From Gnetum montanum (Eukaryota; Streptophyta; Gnetopsida; Gnetales; Gnetaceae), in assembly GCA_015680685.1 (NCBI GenBank), contig MNCI01030085.1, positions 61,106-125,105 on the forward strand: a DNA stretch of 64,000 nt, in the 5' to 3' direction. The first letter of the stretch is position 1. The number at the start of each line of letters is the position of its first letter. This document shows positions 1-12,200 of the stretch, one piece after another. Made by a program: the position numbers and the translations under genes. The notes under the pieces were generated by a model. The model did no database searches. It was given only the letters and a program-made list of their open reading frames with translations, and was not told the origin of the DNA.

Positions 1-260
1 GTGTCCAAGTACGTCACACTCGAGTAAAGGATGCCGTACAATTACATTCACCACACTGCGGGCAGACACTAGAAAATATTCTATCTCTGGAGGGAGAAAA
101 CTACCAGAGTCTAGCTATAATCTCATATAAAAACTTCGAAACAAGGGAGAGTCGCCTCTTATTTATAGGACTGGAAGCGGACTGCGATATCGCGTACACG
201 ATATCGAAGTAAAGAACCCGATATCATGTCTGGGCACGTGATATCACATACGTCTCATCA
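1..260 (-). repeat. Partial Athila-type LTR (U3, TATA box, start of R)
   Basis: Reads as an LTR on the minus strand, beginning TGATGAGACG at 260 and running off the left edge. It aligns with the LTRs at 38555-39352 and 53541-53718 through the shared AAAATATTCTATC block (72-84) and the GGGAGA..GCCTCTTATTTATAG block (146-168), whose reverse complement is a TATA box followed by AAGAGGCG. GATATC occurs four times in U3, at 186, 200, 220 and 240, with spacing 14, 20 and 20 bp. The DNA right of 260 is not a polypurine tract, so this is the 5' LTR of an element lying to the left, or a solo LTR, inserted into the element at 261-7758. Confidence 0.8.
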
Positions 261-300
261 CTTTACAAAAGATAAAGATAAAAAAAAGAAGAGAGAACTT

Positions 301-1512
301 GGACATAAAGGCAAAGTTGCTTCAGTAGTTGAGGTCTTAGATACTAGCTTTATAGATGAAGAAGGTTGTACTGTGTGTTAGTACGAACATCCCAAGGGAT
401 GTTGTCTGGTTATGACACATATGCAAGAAAGAGGAGCATACGCACTTAACCCAAAATTTGTTCAAAACAGATGTCCAAATGGTTACCTTATCCTCAAGGT
501 AACTGCTGCTAGGACCTTCAACCAACGTATTATCCTACTAGGGCTTTGCCATTGCGACAAGAACAATATTATCAGTAGTGGCAGCAACCTTAATTGTGGG
601 TATGCCACCACCTTGTCAATAGTATCCAAATCAGCAACTTGATCCTTATGGATACTATGTCAAACAACCTGTCTCACTAGCAATGCTACTATTTAGACTT
701 CACAATATTATTTGCCAGAATACCAGTGATTGATGCCACTAAGGGCCAATTTAGACCTGTACGTGGATTCACAAGTAGTTGATTTTTCAAATTTTAATCC
801 AAATCCTTTGCCACTAGTGCCACCACCTGTAATGTAAGGAGAGTTTCCATCACAACCATAGTAGAAGAGAGTTGCAAGGGCAATAAATATACAAGTGGAG
901 GATCTCACTAGCCATACTAAGGACCAAAGCAAGAAATGTCCTTTCTTTAGGATAAGTCCAGAGAAGGATGGTAAAATTGGAGCTTCATTGAGACCATCTT
1001 CTTCTAAAAAAGATCTTCTCACTATTGACAAGCTTTCGTTATCATCAAGCCTAAACATACAAGTTGTCATGCTCACTAAAATTGTCATTGACTAGATCAA
1101 GATAGGACCACTCCCTAGGAAGAGAATTGATCTAGGAGTTCCTTTGATTTATCTATGATTAGCTGGGAATTTACCATGCAAAGCTCTATTAGACTTAGGT
1201 TCCAGGGTGAATTTGATCTTCTACAAAACATATCAAGCATGGAACCTACCACCATTGAAAGAGTGCAACATTAGGTTGGAGCTTGCAAATCAGTATATCA
1301 TTACTCATTTGGGACAAACTAATGATGTAATGACCACTGTCAATTGGTGGTCAAATCTAGAAGACTTTTTGGTTATTGATGTGAAGGATGCTGATAAGGA
1401 ATTCCCAATAATCATGAGGAGCACATGGCTTAGCACAATTGATGCTAAGCTAAGTATGAGAGATTTGTAGATTGAGATTTCTAAAGAAGACGCATATGGA
1501 GCCATACACATG
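301..1512 (+). pseudogene. gag C-terminus with zinc knuckle and aspartic protease (decayed)
   Basis: One reading frame (301, 412, 895 and 1207 all in phase) carries a zinc knuckle at about 367-402 (C-x2-C-x3-H-x3/4-C, with one stop inside), a proline-rich linker, and a retropepsin domain at 1170-1470. The protease matches the one at 49900-50300 residue by residue over long stretches (NLPPLKECNI here, NLAPLKKRNI there; EFPIIM, DFPIIM). The catalytic triad reads D-L-G where the other copy has D-S-G, so it is probably inactive. The frame is broken only by stops, not by obvious frameshifts. Gag packages the element RNA and the protease would cleave the polyprotein. Coding similarity ends near 1512; 1513-1925 is a decayed protease-RT linker in which I see no domain. 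Confidence 0.75.
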
Positions 1513-1925
1513 TAATGAATTGCATGCATTATTGCTAAAAGTAAAGGATGCAATCGTGGATCGATACTTTAGAACATCAACATAGTTACCATTCCAGTCC
1601 ACAACAACAACAATAAACAATTAGTATGTGCAACCAAAAGAGCAAAGGCCACCAACCCAAAAGACACCCTATGGCCACTCATTGAGAATTATCAACTATC
1701 TAACATATGCATGGAAACATCTGAACCACTTGTTAGTTCCCAAACTAAGAAAATGACTCCAATTGAAAGCCCAAAAATAAAATGACTAACTTAGAATCAT
1801 ACACTAAAGGAAAAACAAAATATAAACTTAAATGATCATAACTTTACTACCATCGAAATTACATGGGATAATAATAGAACAGTTAAATCAATAAAGTGTT
1901 TGATCTAGGAGATCTAGGGAGCATT

Positions 1926-3339
1926 TTCAAAACACTCATCCATGAGTTTAGTTATGGAGGAGATAATTCACTTTGATTTCAGAATTAATAAGTGATTTTT
2001 CTATTTTTTTGTTTTACAATTCTTTTCTTTCTTCACATTCTTTGAAATTTTTTTATTCTTTTATACTCTTCTTTTCTTAATAATTTTGCAATTTTTAACA
2101 TTTTTCATTTTTTACACTTTTTCAGAATTTTTACTATCTTTTCAATTTCTTTTATACTTTGTTTTCAAACCATTTTTAAATAATTTTGATTATTAATAAA
2201 AAAAATTTCAATAAAGGGAAGATGTAGTCCAATAAGGTGAGCATTTCTCTATGATATCAAGTCATAAGAGACTAATTATTTGCATAGTGAACCCACATAA
2301 TTCATCCATCCATCCATTCCATTAATAAGAGGTTCTTACCATGGCCATAATGATATTCTTTTCCATCATACAACTAAGAATAAACTTGTGATCATTATGC
2401 TAGGATTAAAAAGTGAAGAACCAAGTGGGGATGAAAAGGGTGTGACATCAAGGTGATTTGTGCATTCTTTTTGGATTATTATTGTGAGTTCTATCAAGTT
2501 GCTAGGTTGTATTATATCCTTGTAGATCTAACGAAAAATGGTAGTAACAGTAAAATAAGTGCTACCTTAAAAGGTTGACACAGTTAAAAATAAAATGATT
2601 ACAAAATAAATTTCTAGGGGACCCACTGGAAAGACATGTTACCCATGCCCGAAGGTAGGCAACTTCTCAAAAATGTAAAAATAAAAATAAAGTGCCATGA
2701 ATAAAACTCCTCCCTTAGACAATATGCCAAGTGACAATACTCCTTGTAACATTGATAGTCTCACGATTGTAATTCCAAGAGATGAAACAATGTGATGTCA
2801 CTAAAATGTGGTTTGGACTTGGTTTGAATCTTGGATAGAAAGGCTAATGATTATCTTAACCACTAATAAAATATAAGAATTCATTATGCCTATGGTAAGA
2901 CACCTCACATCTTGATTTTTGCAATCCCTTCTAAGCCCATCTCATCTCATTGTTTGAATAATCATAACTTATGATTTTTTGTAACATAGAGTTATTTTCT
3001 CAATTTGGTGGTACTAACATCTGTGTCTTGCTAAACAGGTATATGTTACATTCAACTCCTTAAGTGCCTAAGGACACTTTTAGGTGTGGTTATACAAGGG
3101 CATTAAGGGCTGGAGCCTACTTTGGGGAGGACCCACTTGTATANCATTTCATCAACACCTCATATACATTTGTAGCTTAAGATTCCTTAATCATAGGCTT
3201 TCAATGCTAATTTTTCACAATTAAAGCATCATCTCCATTTCAAGATCCTTTCAACATAATGCATATCTTCTAACCATTTGATGGGACTTGATTTTTCCCT
3301 AAAAAACCTTTAGAAAATTTGATTTTCTCTAAGGTGACA
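1926..3339 (+). other. Conserved non-coding region between pol position and 3' ORF
   Basis: No usable ORF. It begins with a T-rich stretch (1980-2200) and then aligns with 32240-33580 of the element at 28770-36522: shared blocks include TCAAGTCATAAG, CCATTAATAAGAGGTTCTT, GGTGTGACATCAAGG and the GGAGCCTACTTTGG..AGGACCCACT block at about 3110-3140. The region is therefore a retained element module, not random filler. A single N sits at 3144. Confidence 0.7.
3079..3143 (+). other. Conserved GGGCATTA..AGGACCCACT block
   Basis: The same block occurs at 33243-33304 (plus) and 40320-40360 (minus, inside the 15-kb Athila). Common core: GGGCATTA, then GAGCCTRCTTTGGSGAGG and ACCCACT. It lies about 200-400 bp upstream of the internal TATA box in the two elements that have one. 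Function unknown; a regulatory or splicing role is inference. Confidence 0.6.
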
Positions 3340-3430
3340 TCATAATTACGATATCACAAGAACCTACGATATCACATGTATGATGTCATATTTATGATAT
3401 CACAGACATAAATATTATATATAGCATGAT
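3340..3430 (+). promoter_or_regulatory. Internal promoter with GATATC array and TATA box
   Basis: GATATCAC-type motifs lie at 3350, 3368 and 3396, with a GATGTC at 3382, so spacing is 18, 14 and 14 bp. An AT-rich TATA-like element (ATAAATATTATATATAGC, 3407-3424) follows directly. The same hexamer is arrayed just upstream of the TATA box in related LTRs (1-260 and 53641-53707) and, more decayed, in the 3' LTR of this element (6905-6965). The position, upstream of a separate ORF, makes an internal promoter likely; transcription itself cannot be seen. Confidence 0.6.
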
Positions 3431-3869
3431 GGAGTTAGAGAAAATTTTCATTTATGATTTTCATAAAAGAAGAGTTATTGTCAATTTTTCTTTGCCAATT
3501 AGCACTCTAACACCCCATATTCTAGTGCCCATAACTTGTGCATTCTTGCTCTAATTTTCATGATTTTTGAATCTATGTAATCTCAGAGTGATCATCCTAG
3601 TTGTGGGGGGTGTTGGTAAGGAAAATTTGAGTCAATTTTTAAGAAATTGCTATTGACTGGAAGGTATTGTAAGGGTAATTTTAAGGGGACATATCAAGAA
3701 TTTTTAAAGTAAATCACTTATGTTAAGGCCAAAACGATTTTAAGAAGACTTTTAATTGATCATACCACTCATTTTACACCATAGAAAAGTACTAATAAGG
3801 TTGTTCTTGAAACATTTTATAACTCTACAATCATAATGAACTAAGAACTTGATATAACTAAGGGTATGA

Positions 3870-3937
3870 GTAAGGTACCAAATTGTTGCTAATTTATAAG
3901 AATACTCTAGTAATTCCAAACCCTAGATTGATTGTAG
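3870..3937 (+). other. Putative 68-bp 5' UTR intron before the 3' ORF
   Basis: Begins GTAAGGTACC after TATGA and ends TTGATTGTAG directly before the ATG at 3938. The element at 28770-36522 has the same arrangement and exactly the same length (34220-34287, GTAAGGTATA to TAATTGCAG, then ATG). Both ends match splice consensus, though 68 bp is near the lower limit for plant introns. Confidence 0.5.
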
Positions 3938-6669
3938 ATGGTCCCAAAAAGAGGATCACAAGGAGAACTTCCATGACCAACAAGCAAAAGATCATGAGGC
4001 AATGGAAGAGGATAAGTGAGCAAGTAAAACCTACAAGCAGAACAAGGGGAGCAAGAGGCACAATCCTTTAGTATTCATGAACAAACTCCTACCATAGAGT
4101 AATCTACTTAAGTAGAAGCAAACATTCCAAAAGTGCCCGTTCAGGGTTAGCAACTCACACTATCACTTGAATCCCTTTAGGTTATTCATGAAAAATCCAT
4201 GATGTTGACATAATTGTGGAACTTAACTTTGATTCATTTTTGGAATTTTCTCTAGAAGGTGTTAACACCCAACTTCAGTCATCTCGTTTGTGGCCTACCA
4301 TGACAACAAATAGGAAGTGGTGTTTAGGAGAAACACTTTAGTTTTGATAGAATCTAGAAGTAGATGCTACAATAAAAATTGAAGGGATCTTGGTGTCTTA
4401 CTCAATTAAGGCAATTGTAGAGGCATTGAATGTGCCCAATGAAGGAGCAAATGTGGCATAGATATCAACAAGATCTGACATAGACACTAGGAAGCTATGG
4501 TTGCAGTAGGTCTATGGCAAGGATAATAAGCTATACAATGAACTGAATCCAGAAGAAAATATCTATTTTAAAATTGGCACTTATCTTCTATTTCCGAACA
4601 AGAGATTGAATCAAATCTCTATATATGTAGCTAGAGGTAGTGCAATATTAATGGCAAAGTTCAATGTGAACATCGCTCACCTCTACTTCATAGAAATCCA
4701 AAGGTGATTTGAGAAGAAGAAGGTAGGGAAGTTAACACTTCCATTTCCTTACCTTATTCTAAAGTTATGTAAACAAGTTAGCATCCTAGGATATACAAAT
4801 GATGCATTAAGGAAGGCACATAATGGTTCCTATGTTGAAATGCTCAAGCCAATGCTTGCAAAAAAGGACCAAATAGAAAAACAACTAGGCGCTGAGAAGA
4901 CTACCTAAACTACAAAACAACAATAATAGTAACAATAAGTGGCACCACTACCACTGCAAGATTATAAGCCTTCAATGAGTCATCTGCAGCAAATTGTAGA
5001 AACCATTACTTGGGAAGCAAGCAAGAGGCTAATTTATTCAAAGTAATTAATGATGCAGTTAGGACAACCATCTCAGCAAATCTTACTAGTGAACAAATAT
5101 CATTACAGTTAGGAGGAAAGGCCCAATGGTCACAACAAATTTCTAAGAATGTTGCATCATTCTAAGTGGTGCTTGAGTTTAGAGAAGGAGCCACAGTTGT
5201 GGTTGTGTAGCACCATGGTGTAGTGGGAGTTGTAGAAGTGAACACAAATCACATTAAAGAATCTTTCAATGTACCTATTGTGTTGCCAACTAATTTTTCT
5301 AGAACCAAAGATGCTTAAATGTTACCTGGTACCTCTATGACTCCTATAGATCATGAAGATGTGTTAGATAGACTGCTACAGACATGATAGGTTATGACAA
5401 ATCTCTTCAACATTCCTAGTAATGTCACTATAACATAGCCCAAATTGATTTCCACCAATAGAAAATTGATCATGGCCAAAACCAAGGTAGAGCATGTTGA
5501 GAATGAGCTTCATCAATTACAAGAAGAGCTCATAGCCATAAGAGCAAAAAGAAAAGATCTAACTTAGTTCATTGCACTAGAATAGTTAGCAAAATTCAGA
5601 ATTGACAAAATCAATTACCTTTTTAAGAATAATAAAGAGATGGAGGATGAGAAAGAAACGACAGTATGGGATGCTTTAGTGGCCAAAGTCCAAACATATG
5701 CTCATGCTAAAGCACTTGCTTCCTTACAAGAGGAAAAGAAACAACTTGTTGTAGATAACATGTGATTGACCATTATTGAAAAATAGAAAAATGTTTTGGA
5801 AGAAAGCACCCACTAGGTAAGGGAACAATTGGTGAGGGTTAACCAAGATATGAGTTGCCTCACAAGAGAAAATAGAACCCTCTCCATGGAGAAGGTATGT
5901 GCCATCCATCAGAAGTTAGCCATCGAAATTAGAGCAAGGTGGAATGAGGCAAAGAAGCATGGATGGCTCAAAGAATACTTTCAAGATTAGGTGGAGATGT
6001 ATAAACAAATCAATGAGAAAAAGATCTAGATGGTGAAGGCTAAAATTAATTACATGTCAGTAAAAAATCCATAATAGTAACTCATCTTGGACAGCATGGC
6101 CCACACCTATAAAGTAGAAGTTGAAAATAAAGACCTGCAGATAGAGGACTTAGAAGAATACATGGGGTTAGCAAACCTTCGTTATGCTAATTTGGCCATG
6201 TTAACAACAGGTAGGCCCAAAAGTAAGCTTGAACAATAAGTAGTAACCACGTATGCCTTGTACAAGAAAGATTTTGCAAATTGAAAAGATGCTTTTACAG
6301 AAACTTCAAGTAGAAAACTCAAATTTAGAAGTAGTTAAGGCTGACAACCAGGGGAAAAAAGATGTACCAACAAACTTGGCCAGAATATTAACAATTTACC
6401 ATGTACTAAGAGAAAAGGCCAAAGCTTTTGAAGAAGAAAGACATTAGTTTGTAGCATGGTATGTTAAAGCTAATTCGATGTTTCCACAACTACCATGTTC
6501 GTGGCTTGTTTTGACTTCATGAGACATTGGCTCATTAGCATGGAAAGTTCAAAATCCAAGAATGGAGGAGGAGAAATTGCAAATGCTCATGAATTGCTAC
6601 CAAATTTAGAAGCTTGACGTTAAGGGAAAGCAACCTATTGAAGAGCCATCATCACCTGGAATAGCATAA
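3938..6669 (+). pseudogene. 3' ORF: plant-transposon-like domain plus long coiled coil (decayed)
   Basis: Starts MVPKRGSQGE right after the putative intron; the sister element starts MAPRRGAQGE. Residues encoded around 4330-4800 resemble the domain called putative plant transposon protein: a stretch with L..PNKRLNQISIYVARGSAI, then INIAH-like and LPFPYLILKLCK segments. From about 5460 to 6450 the translation is charged and heptad-like, consistent with a long coiled coil. It sits where Athila elements carry their env-like ORF, but I see no signal peptide or membrane segment. Many stops and several frame changes make it a pseudogene. The domain assignment is from memory of the family pattern and is moderately sure; the protein's role is unknown. 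Confidence 0.6.
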
Positions 6670-6865
6670 AGCTACATCCAACTTCACCAATTTTTGTTCT
6701 TTTTGCAAAGTTGTCATGTCATAAAATGTGTCATTTTTGTAAACTCCATTGTAGCATTAGATAGTTATGTATATAAGAGTTAATTTCATGTAAATCTACC
6801 TCCCAATTTTGTAAGGAACTCTATCCTCATTTTGTTTTAACTTAAGGATGAGTTTTTAGTCAGTT

Positions 6866-6874
6866 GTGGGGGTA
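6866..6874 (+). other. Polypurine tract
   Basis: GTGGGGGTA directly before the LTR start TGATAAAG. The same tract precedes the LTRs at 35639 (plus) and 39352 (minus strand), and the preceding ~130 bp (CCAATTTTGTAAGGAACT and on) is conserved in all three. Confidence 0.75.
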
Positions 6875-7758
6875 TGATAAAGTAAAACATTTCACCATAA
6901 TGATATCATAGTTATGATATAATATCTACAATGTCGTAGATTCGATATTGTATCTCATGATATGTTATAATATAAACAATATTGCGGGGTGCATGCCATA
7001 AAAGCAAAACTTGGGTACATAGATTCGTAATAGATTTGATAGCATAGTAGTAGAACTTTGTCAATTTGTTTTTGTGATTTTAGTTTTTAGTGCTTAGCAA
7101 TGTGTGCCTGTAATGTGATGTTAAGTGATTGAACAAAGTTTTTATTCGAGTGTGATGTACTTGGATACATTTCATGACCAAAAATAAAGATTGAGATTAC
7201 TTTCTATCATTGTAGCAACACTTAGTTTTATTTCTTCTTTCATTGAGTTTAATGTTTATTGTTTTCATAGTTATTGATTTACTTTCTATGTACTTTACCA
7301 TTACTGTCATTAAGTATAATGAGTATGACTAATCTTGAGCTCTTAAGTATAACTGCTTGGTGACCTAGTAGTACTATCACTTGGTACACCTAGTAGTGAA
7401 GTGCTTGGTAATCTTAGTAGTAGTTACATGAAGTTCGAGGTATGAATAGAAGGGTAGGATCAACTGCTCATTGCATAGGCTAGATTAGATTTGTTTACTA
7501 TCACTTAGATTTAGAAACTATTCCATTTACTTTATGTTTACTAGGCGAATTATGGCTAATACAACATCAATGTCATATACCTCATTGTGAGTTAAACCAT
7601 ATGCACAAAATTTACTAGCTCATGTGAGAAGACAACGATTGCAAACTGTAACCAATTACTTGCATAATCACATTGCCTTGTCTATGGAATTTGATTAGGA
7701 TCATGCATGAACACTTGTATCTCGTATGGTTGGATGTTGGATACTCCATCACTCATCA
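6875..7758 (+). repeat. 3' LTR of the Athila-lineage element
   Basis: Starts TGATAAAGTA after the polypurine tract and ends CACTCATCA, matching in length (884 bp) and layout the LTR at 35639-36522. Shared blocks include GTGTGATGTACTTGGA (7150-7166) and AACACTTGTATCTCGTATGGTTG-like sequence near 7710-7735. U3 carries decayed GATATC-like motifs (6905-6965). The next five bases are AAGAA, but the partner of that duplication is not in the window. Confidence 0.8.
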
Positions 7759-9269
7759 AAGAACAATGCCTATTGCTGAGCCAATATTTGTTTCCCATGG
7801 GATGAGTTGGCAAACCTATTATGTATTTGACCCTAGATGTAAGGATTTCATTTCTATTTGGCATCCATTTCAAACTTTTGTATAGGTTTTAGCTAGAGAA
7901 GTTGGACAAGGTTTACATGTCATTTTTTCTAGGAGAGGAGTTGTAGCACAAACTCAAAAAAGTTGCACAACTCATCTCTTCTTGATCCTTCATGAGGACC
8001 TTCTTGGTCTCATTATTAATGTTGTGAATAAAAATTCTATTTTAGAGTATATAGTGCTGTTATCTCTTCTGCCACCAACATTGTATGCTGCAAATATGCC
8101 TCTAAATTTGTCATTGGCTTCCTTCTCATAATCATCCTTAAAAGACCATAGTTAAATTGATAACAACAATGTTATTAATTGATGCCTTTGCCATTTTTTT
8201 CTTAGCCAATTATTATGCATGTACTTCATCATGCAATTTTTTGGTTTTTCCATGGGTATATATAAGAAGGTGTGAATGTAGCATTATATCATTTTTTATT
8301 TTGTTTCTCAATGAATGGTTGTTTAATTTAAGGTCAAGTTGTAAAGGCTAACTGTATCACCCTTACTATTTGATTTTTTCCCCAACTTGTCTCAACACTA
8401 AGCAAATTTACTCATTTGATTGTACTTTATTGCTTCTTTTAATATAATCTTTTATCACATTTCCCCTCAAAAAAATTATCTCACTCATAATTTTTAAAGC
8501 CTAATTATTAGGATTGATAAAAATAAAACAAATTATAGAAAAGTATATTAATGAAGTTTATGACTTTACTTTACTCTTAACTAATGAACAGATGTGTTTT
8601 AGAAACTAATGGATTCAACCAATTATTAAAGTTCAATTACAATTCATTGAGTCCTAGCTTAGTTGACTAAGCCTATCCTCAAACAACCAAATCTAGTATG
8701 ATTAAATTTGATTTTTTTGATTTCATTAACACAACCTTCAAGCATAAGAAGCCTTTGTAAGAGCTCAATAACTAGAGTAATAGACATGAGTAGATTGAAG
8801 CATCTACTTAATAACTAAAAATTTGCAACTAAGGGTTAGCTTTTTTTATTTTCATTTATTAAGTTTCTTTTCAATTTTATCAATCATATAATTTTAAAAA
8901 ATATTCAAATTAGGCTCAAAAGAAAAAGATATTCTTAAAATCTTGAAGACAAAATCTTTTTTCAAGATTTTGCAATGCTTGTGTAACACCTTATAAGTTG
9001 AACCCAAAATGTTTTACTTATCTTGACTTATTATAATGGGGTGTCCAATTCTTGATTTATACTTTATGTTATTACTTATAGAAATTAAGGTTACATATCT
9101 AGGCAAGTTGTATAATCCTAACCAATACCCTGAGTAAACTTATATCATGCTAAAAACTATACTTTAGTAAATACATCCTATGTATTAAACCTTAGATGAG
9201 TTTATTATATAAATATATTTAAAATGAATGAAATAAAATGAAATGAAGCTTTATTATGTTTGAAGACCC
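7759..9269. other. Unassigned AT-rich region
   Basis: Flank of the Athila-lineage element. Short open stretches exist on both strands (for example minus 7682-7873, plus 8157-8351), but none resembles a family I know. TGTAACACCTT at 8975 resembles a common plant LTR start and could be the end of the Tat element to the right, but I cannot find a partner. Confidence 0.4.
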
Positions 9270-12200
9270 ATAGGATCTATTGGACATATATAACATTTTC
9301 ATGAAAAATAGAGATAGACCTTACAAATTGACCAAGTACTATTGGAGGCATCAAAAATAAATCACACAAGGTTTTTTTTATAACATTATAATGTTGTCTC
9401 AAATGAGTAGTCACAATAGAAGAAGGAAATACATGTAACTCATCTTCAAGGGTACTTGATCTATACAACCTACAAATGCGCTCTTCTCAAGGTAGTTGAA
9501 TCCATCTTTCACTTTCAATTCTAAGACAATGAGAACTTAAGTGAAGCTTACTAATAGTATTCTAATACTTGATTAGAATAGTAGCTAAGAGAGTGAAAAA
9601 AATAGAATGAATAATGCCTAGGTCATGAGAAAATCTTTTCATTTCCTTCCTTAGGGAAATAGCTTCAATTCACCTCATGAAGTATTTAGTTTTATTGATA
9701 ATAAAGCTATGACCTATGGAATACTTAGGTGTCATAGGTCCCATGATATCCAACCCCCACCGTTGGAATGACTAAGAGAGCTAAGTAGTATGTAACTTAG
9801 TTGGTGGCATGTGTATTAGGTTGCTATGCTATTGGAAAGTGTCACAAGTTTTGACCTTCTATAGGTAGTGATTTTCCATATAGGGCCAAAAATAGCCTAA
9901 TCATTTGATCTTTGCAGCCATGGCTCTAGGTCCTATATGTCCCCCACATACACCCTCGTGAACTTGCTCTAGGACTATGCGGGCTTAAACTTTACTCAAG
10001 CATACTAATAATAAATCATCATAGGACCATCAACATAATGTGTTATCACCTACTATGACATATTGATTTGATATTTTTCATACACCATCCTTTTAAGCAG
10101 CAATTAGGCCTTATGAAGGTTCACCATGCATAAGGTAAAACTTGATATTGTCATACCACTTCTTTGTAAGAGTAGTATGAACTATGGATATGGAGTTGTC
10201 TTTAGTGTCTTGCATGATGGAAATAGCACAATCCATAGTTAAGGTGGGCAACTTACTAAATAGATCTGGTGTCATACTAAGGGCTAAAATTGCGATAGCA
10301 TCAACTAGCTTGTTCTCGATTCAGGGTAAATGTTGGATATTGAGGTTTGTAAATTATTATATCAATTTATTTCCTAGGTCATAGTAAGGTTGCAAATATT
10401 TGGCTTTACACACAGAAACCTTGGTGACTTGATTAACCACAAGATGTGAATTAGCTTTGATCATTAAGTGTTTTATTTTTCGATCATGAGCTACCATCAT
10501 TTTCCTTATCAAACCTTCATACTTTACCATGTTGTTGGTACAAGGGAACTCAAAGCGATAGGTGAAGGGTTAGATTTCACTAGGTGGAAATGTTATAATG
10601 GTAGTGGCACTAGCCCCATGGGCTATTGAAGCTTCCTTAAAGTTCATGACCACCTCATAGCCCTCGGGCACTTAGTTAATGATGTTAATGTGCTTGTTTG
10701 GGAATTTAGGGTCAATGATTGCATGGTCATAAACTGGTGAAGTAGTAAGTTGTGTGGCTATAGCTTGACCTTTTGTTGATGGTTGAGAAACATAATCAAG
10801 GTCAAACTCTACTATTATGGCTTTCCAATGGGCTATTCGGCTACTTTCATAAATGCTAGTCATTATGGCTCTAAGTATGTTATCTTTGCAAATGACTTTG
10901 ACCTAGCTTTTAAAGAGGTAGTGTCTTCACTTCTTCAATGAGAAGACTAGGGCTAGACAATACTTCTCTAGTTTGATGTATCAGTCTCATAGGCAATCAA
11001 TGCATGCTTAAGTAGTATATAGGAAGCTCTTCTCCATCATCTCATTTTTTACAAAGTAGAGAGGCAATGGACGCATTAGAGATACCAAGGTAGATATAAA
11101 AGAGCTTATTTTTTTGTGGTGGATAGACTATCGATAGTTGTGCCAGCTCTTGCTTAAGGTTTTCAAAGGCTTCCTGGCATTAAGCCATACACTCATAGTG
11201 AACTCCTTTCCTAAGCAAGTGTTGCATGGGTTTTAGCTTATTTGTGAGCCTAGCGATGAACCTACAGATGAATTGTAATCTACCTTGAAGTCCCTGAAGC
11301 TCCTTAAGGTTAGTTGGCGTTGCCAATTTGGATATGGCTTTAACCTTGTCAAGATCGACACGTATCCCTACTTCAGATACTACAAAGCCAAGCATCTTAT
11401 TAGTTTTGATGTCAAAGATACACTTCTTACAATTAAGCCTAAGCTCATATTGAAGGCATTATTTAAGTACAAGGTCAAGGTCATATTCATGGTTCTTGAC
11501 CACTTTGGGCTTGACGGCTATATTATCTATGTAATCATTAAGAAAACCTATCATATAGTGACTAAAGATATACATCATAGCTCTTTGATAGGTTGCTCCT
11601 ATGTTCTTTAGGCGAAAGGACATCATAGTGTAACAGAAGGTACTCTAAGGGGTCATGAGGATCATCCTAAGTTGATGTTATAGGTTAATCCTAATCTGGT
11701 TATATCTTGAAAACCCATCCATAAGGGACAATAAGGTGTGCCTAGTCATAGTATTGATAAGTTGATCAATACTAGACTAAGGGAAATTGTCTTTGATAGT
11801 TACCTTATTTAGATATGGGAAATTGATGCAAATGTGTATACTTCCATTTTTCTTAGGAACTACGACTATGTTGAACACCCATTCTACATAATCAACATCT
11901 CTAATGAAATTAGCTCGATATAGTTTTTTGATTTCATCACAAACTGCTAGGGCCAGGTCAGGTATAGTCATATGAACTTTTTGCTTAACTAGTCTAATGC
12001 TAGGATCAAGTATGATGTTTTGTTGGACTAAGCATGGGTCAAGACCTAGCATATCTTCATATGACCAAGAAAAGACCTTAATTTTATCTTGTAGGATCTT
12101 GGTAATGTCTTGAGCCTACTAAGGTTTTAGTGAGGAACTTACTTTTAATGTTTTCTTCTCACCACTAGGTGTCATGATAGAAACATCAACTAGAGAGTCT

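Larger units (their letters stand above)
261..7758 (+). mobile_element. Athila-lineage element lacking polymerase, 5' end missing
   Basis: Order on the plus strand: gag C-terminus and protease (301-1512), a conserved non-coding region (1926-3330), an internal promoter (3340-3430), a putative 5' UTR intron (3870-3937), a long 3' ORF (3938-6669), polypurine tract (6866-6874) and 3' LTR (6875-7758). Protease is followed directly by the non-coding region; no RT, RNase H or integrase is seen, so the copy is pol-less. Its 5' LTR and gag N-terminus would lie left of the LTR at 1-260. Lineage is assigned by similarity to the 38555-53718 element, whose pol is Athila-like. The target duplication cannot be checked because the left end is outside the window. 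Confidence 0.8.

Noticed and set aside
8157-8351. 64-codon hydrophobic frame
   Set aside because: AT-rich DNA easily gives Phe/Leu/Ile-rich frames; no signal peptide logic, homologue or context.
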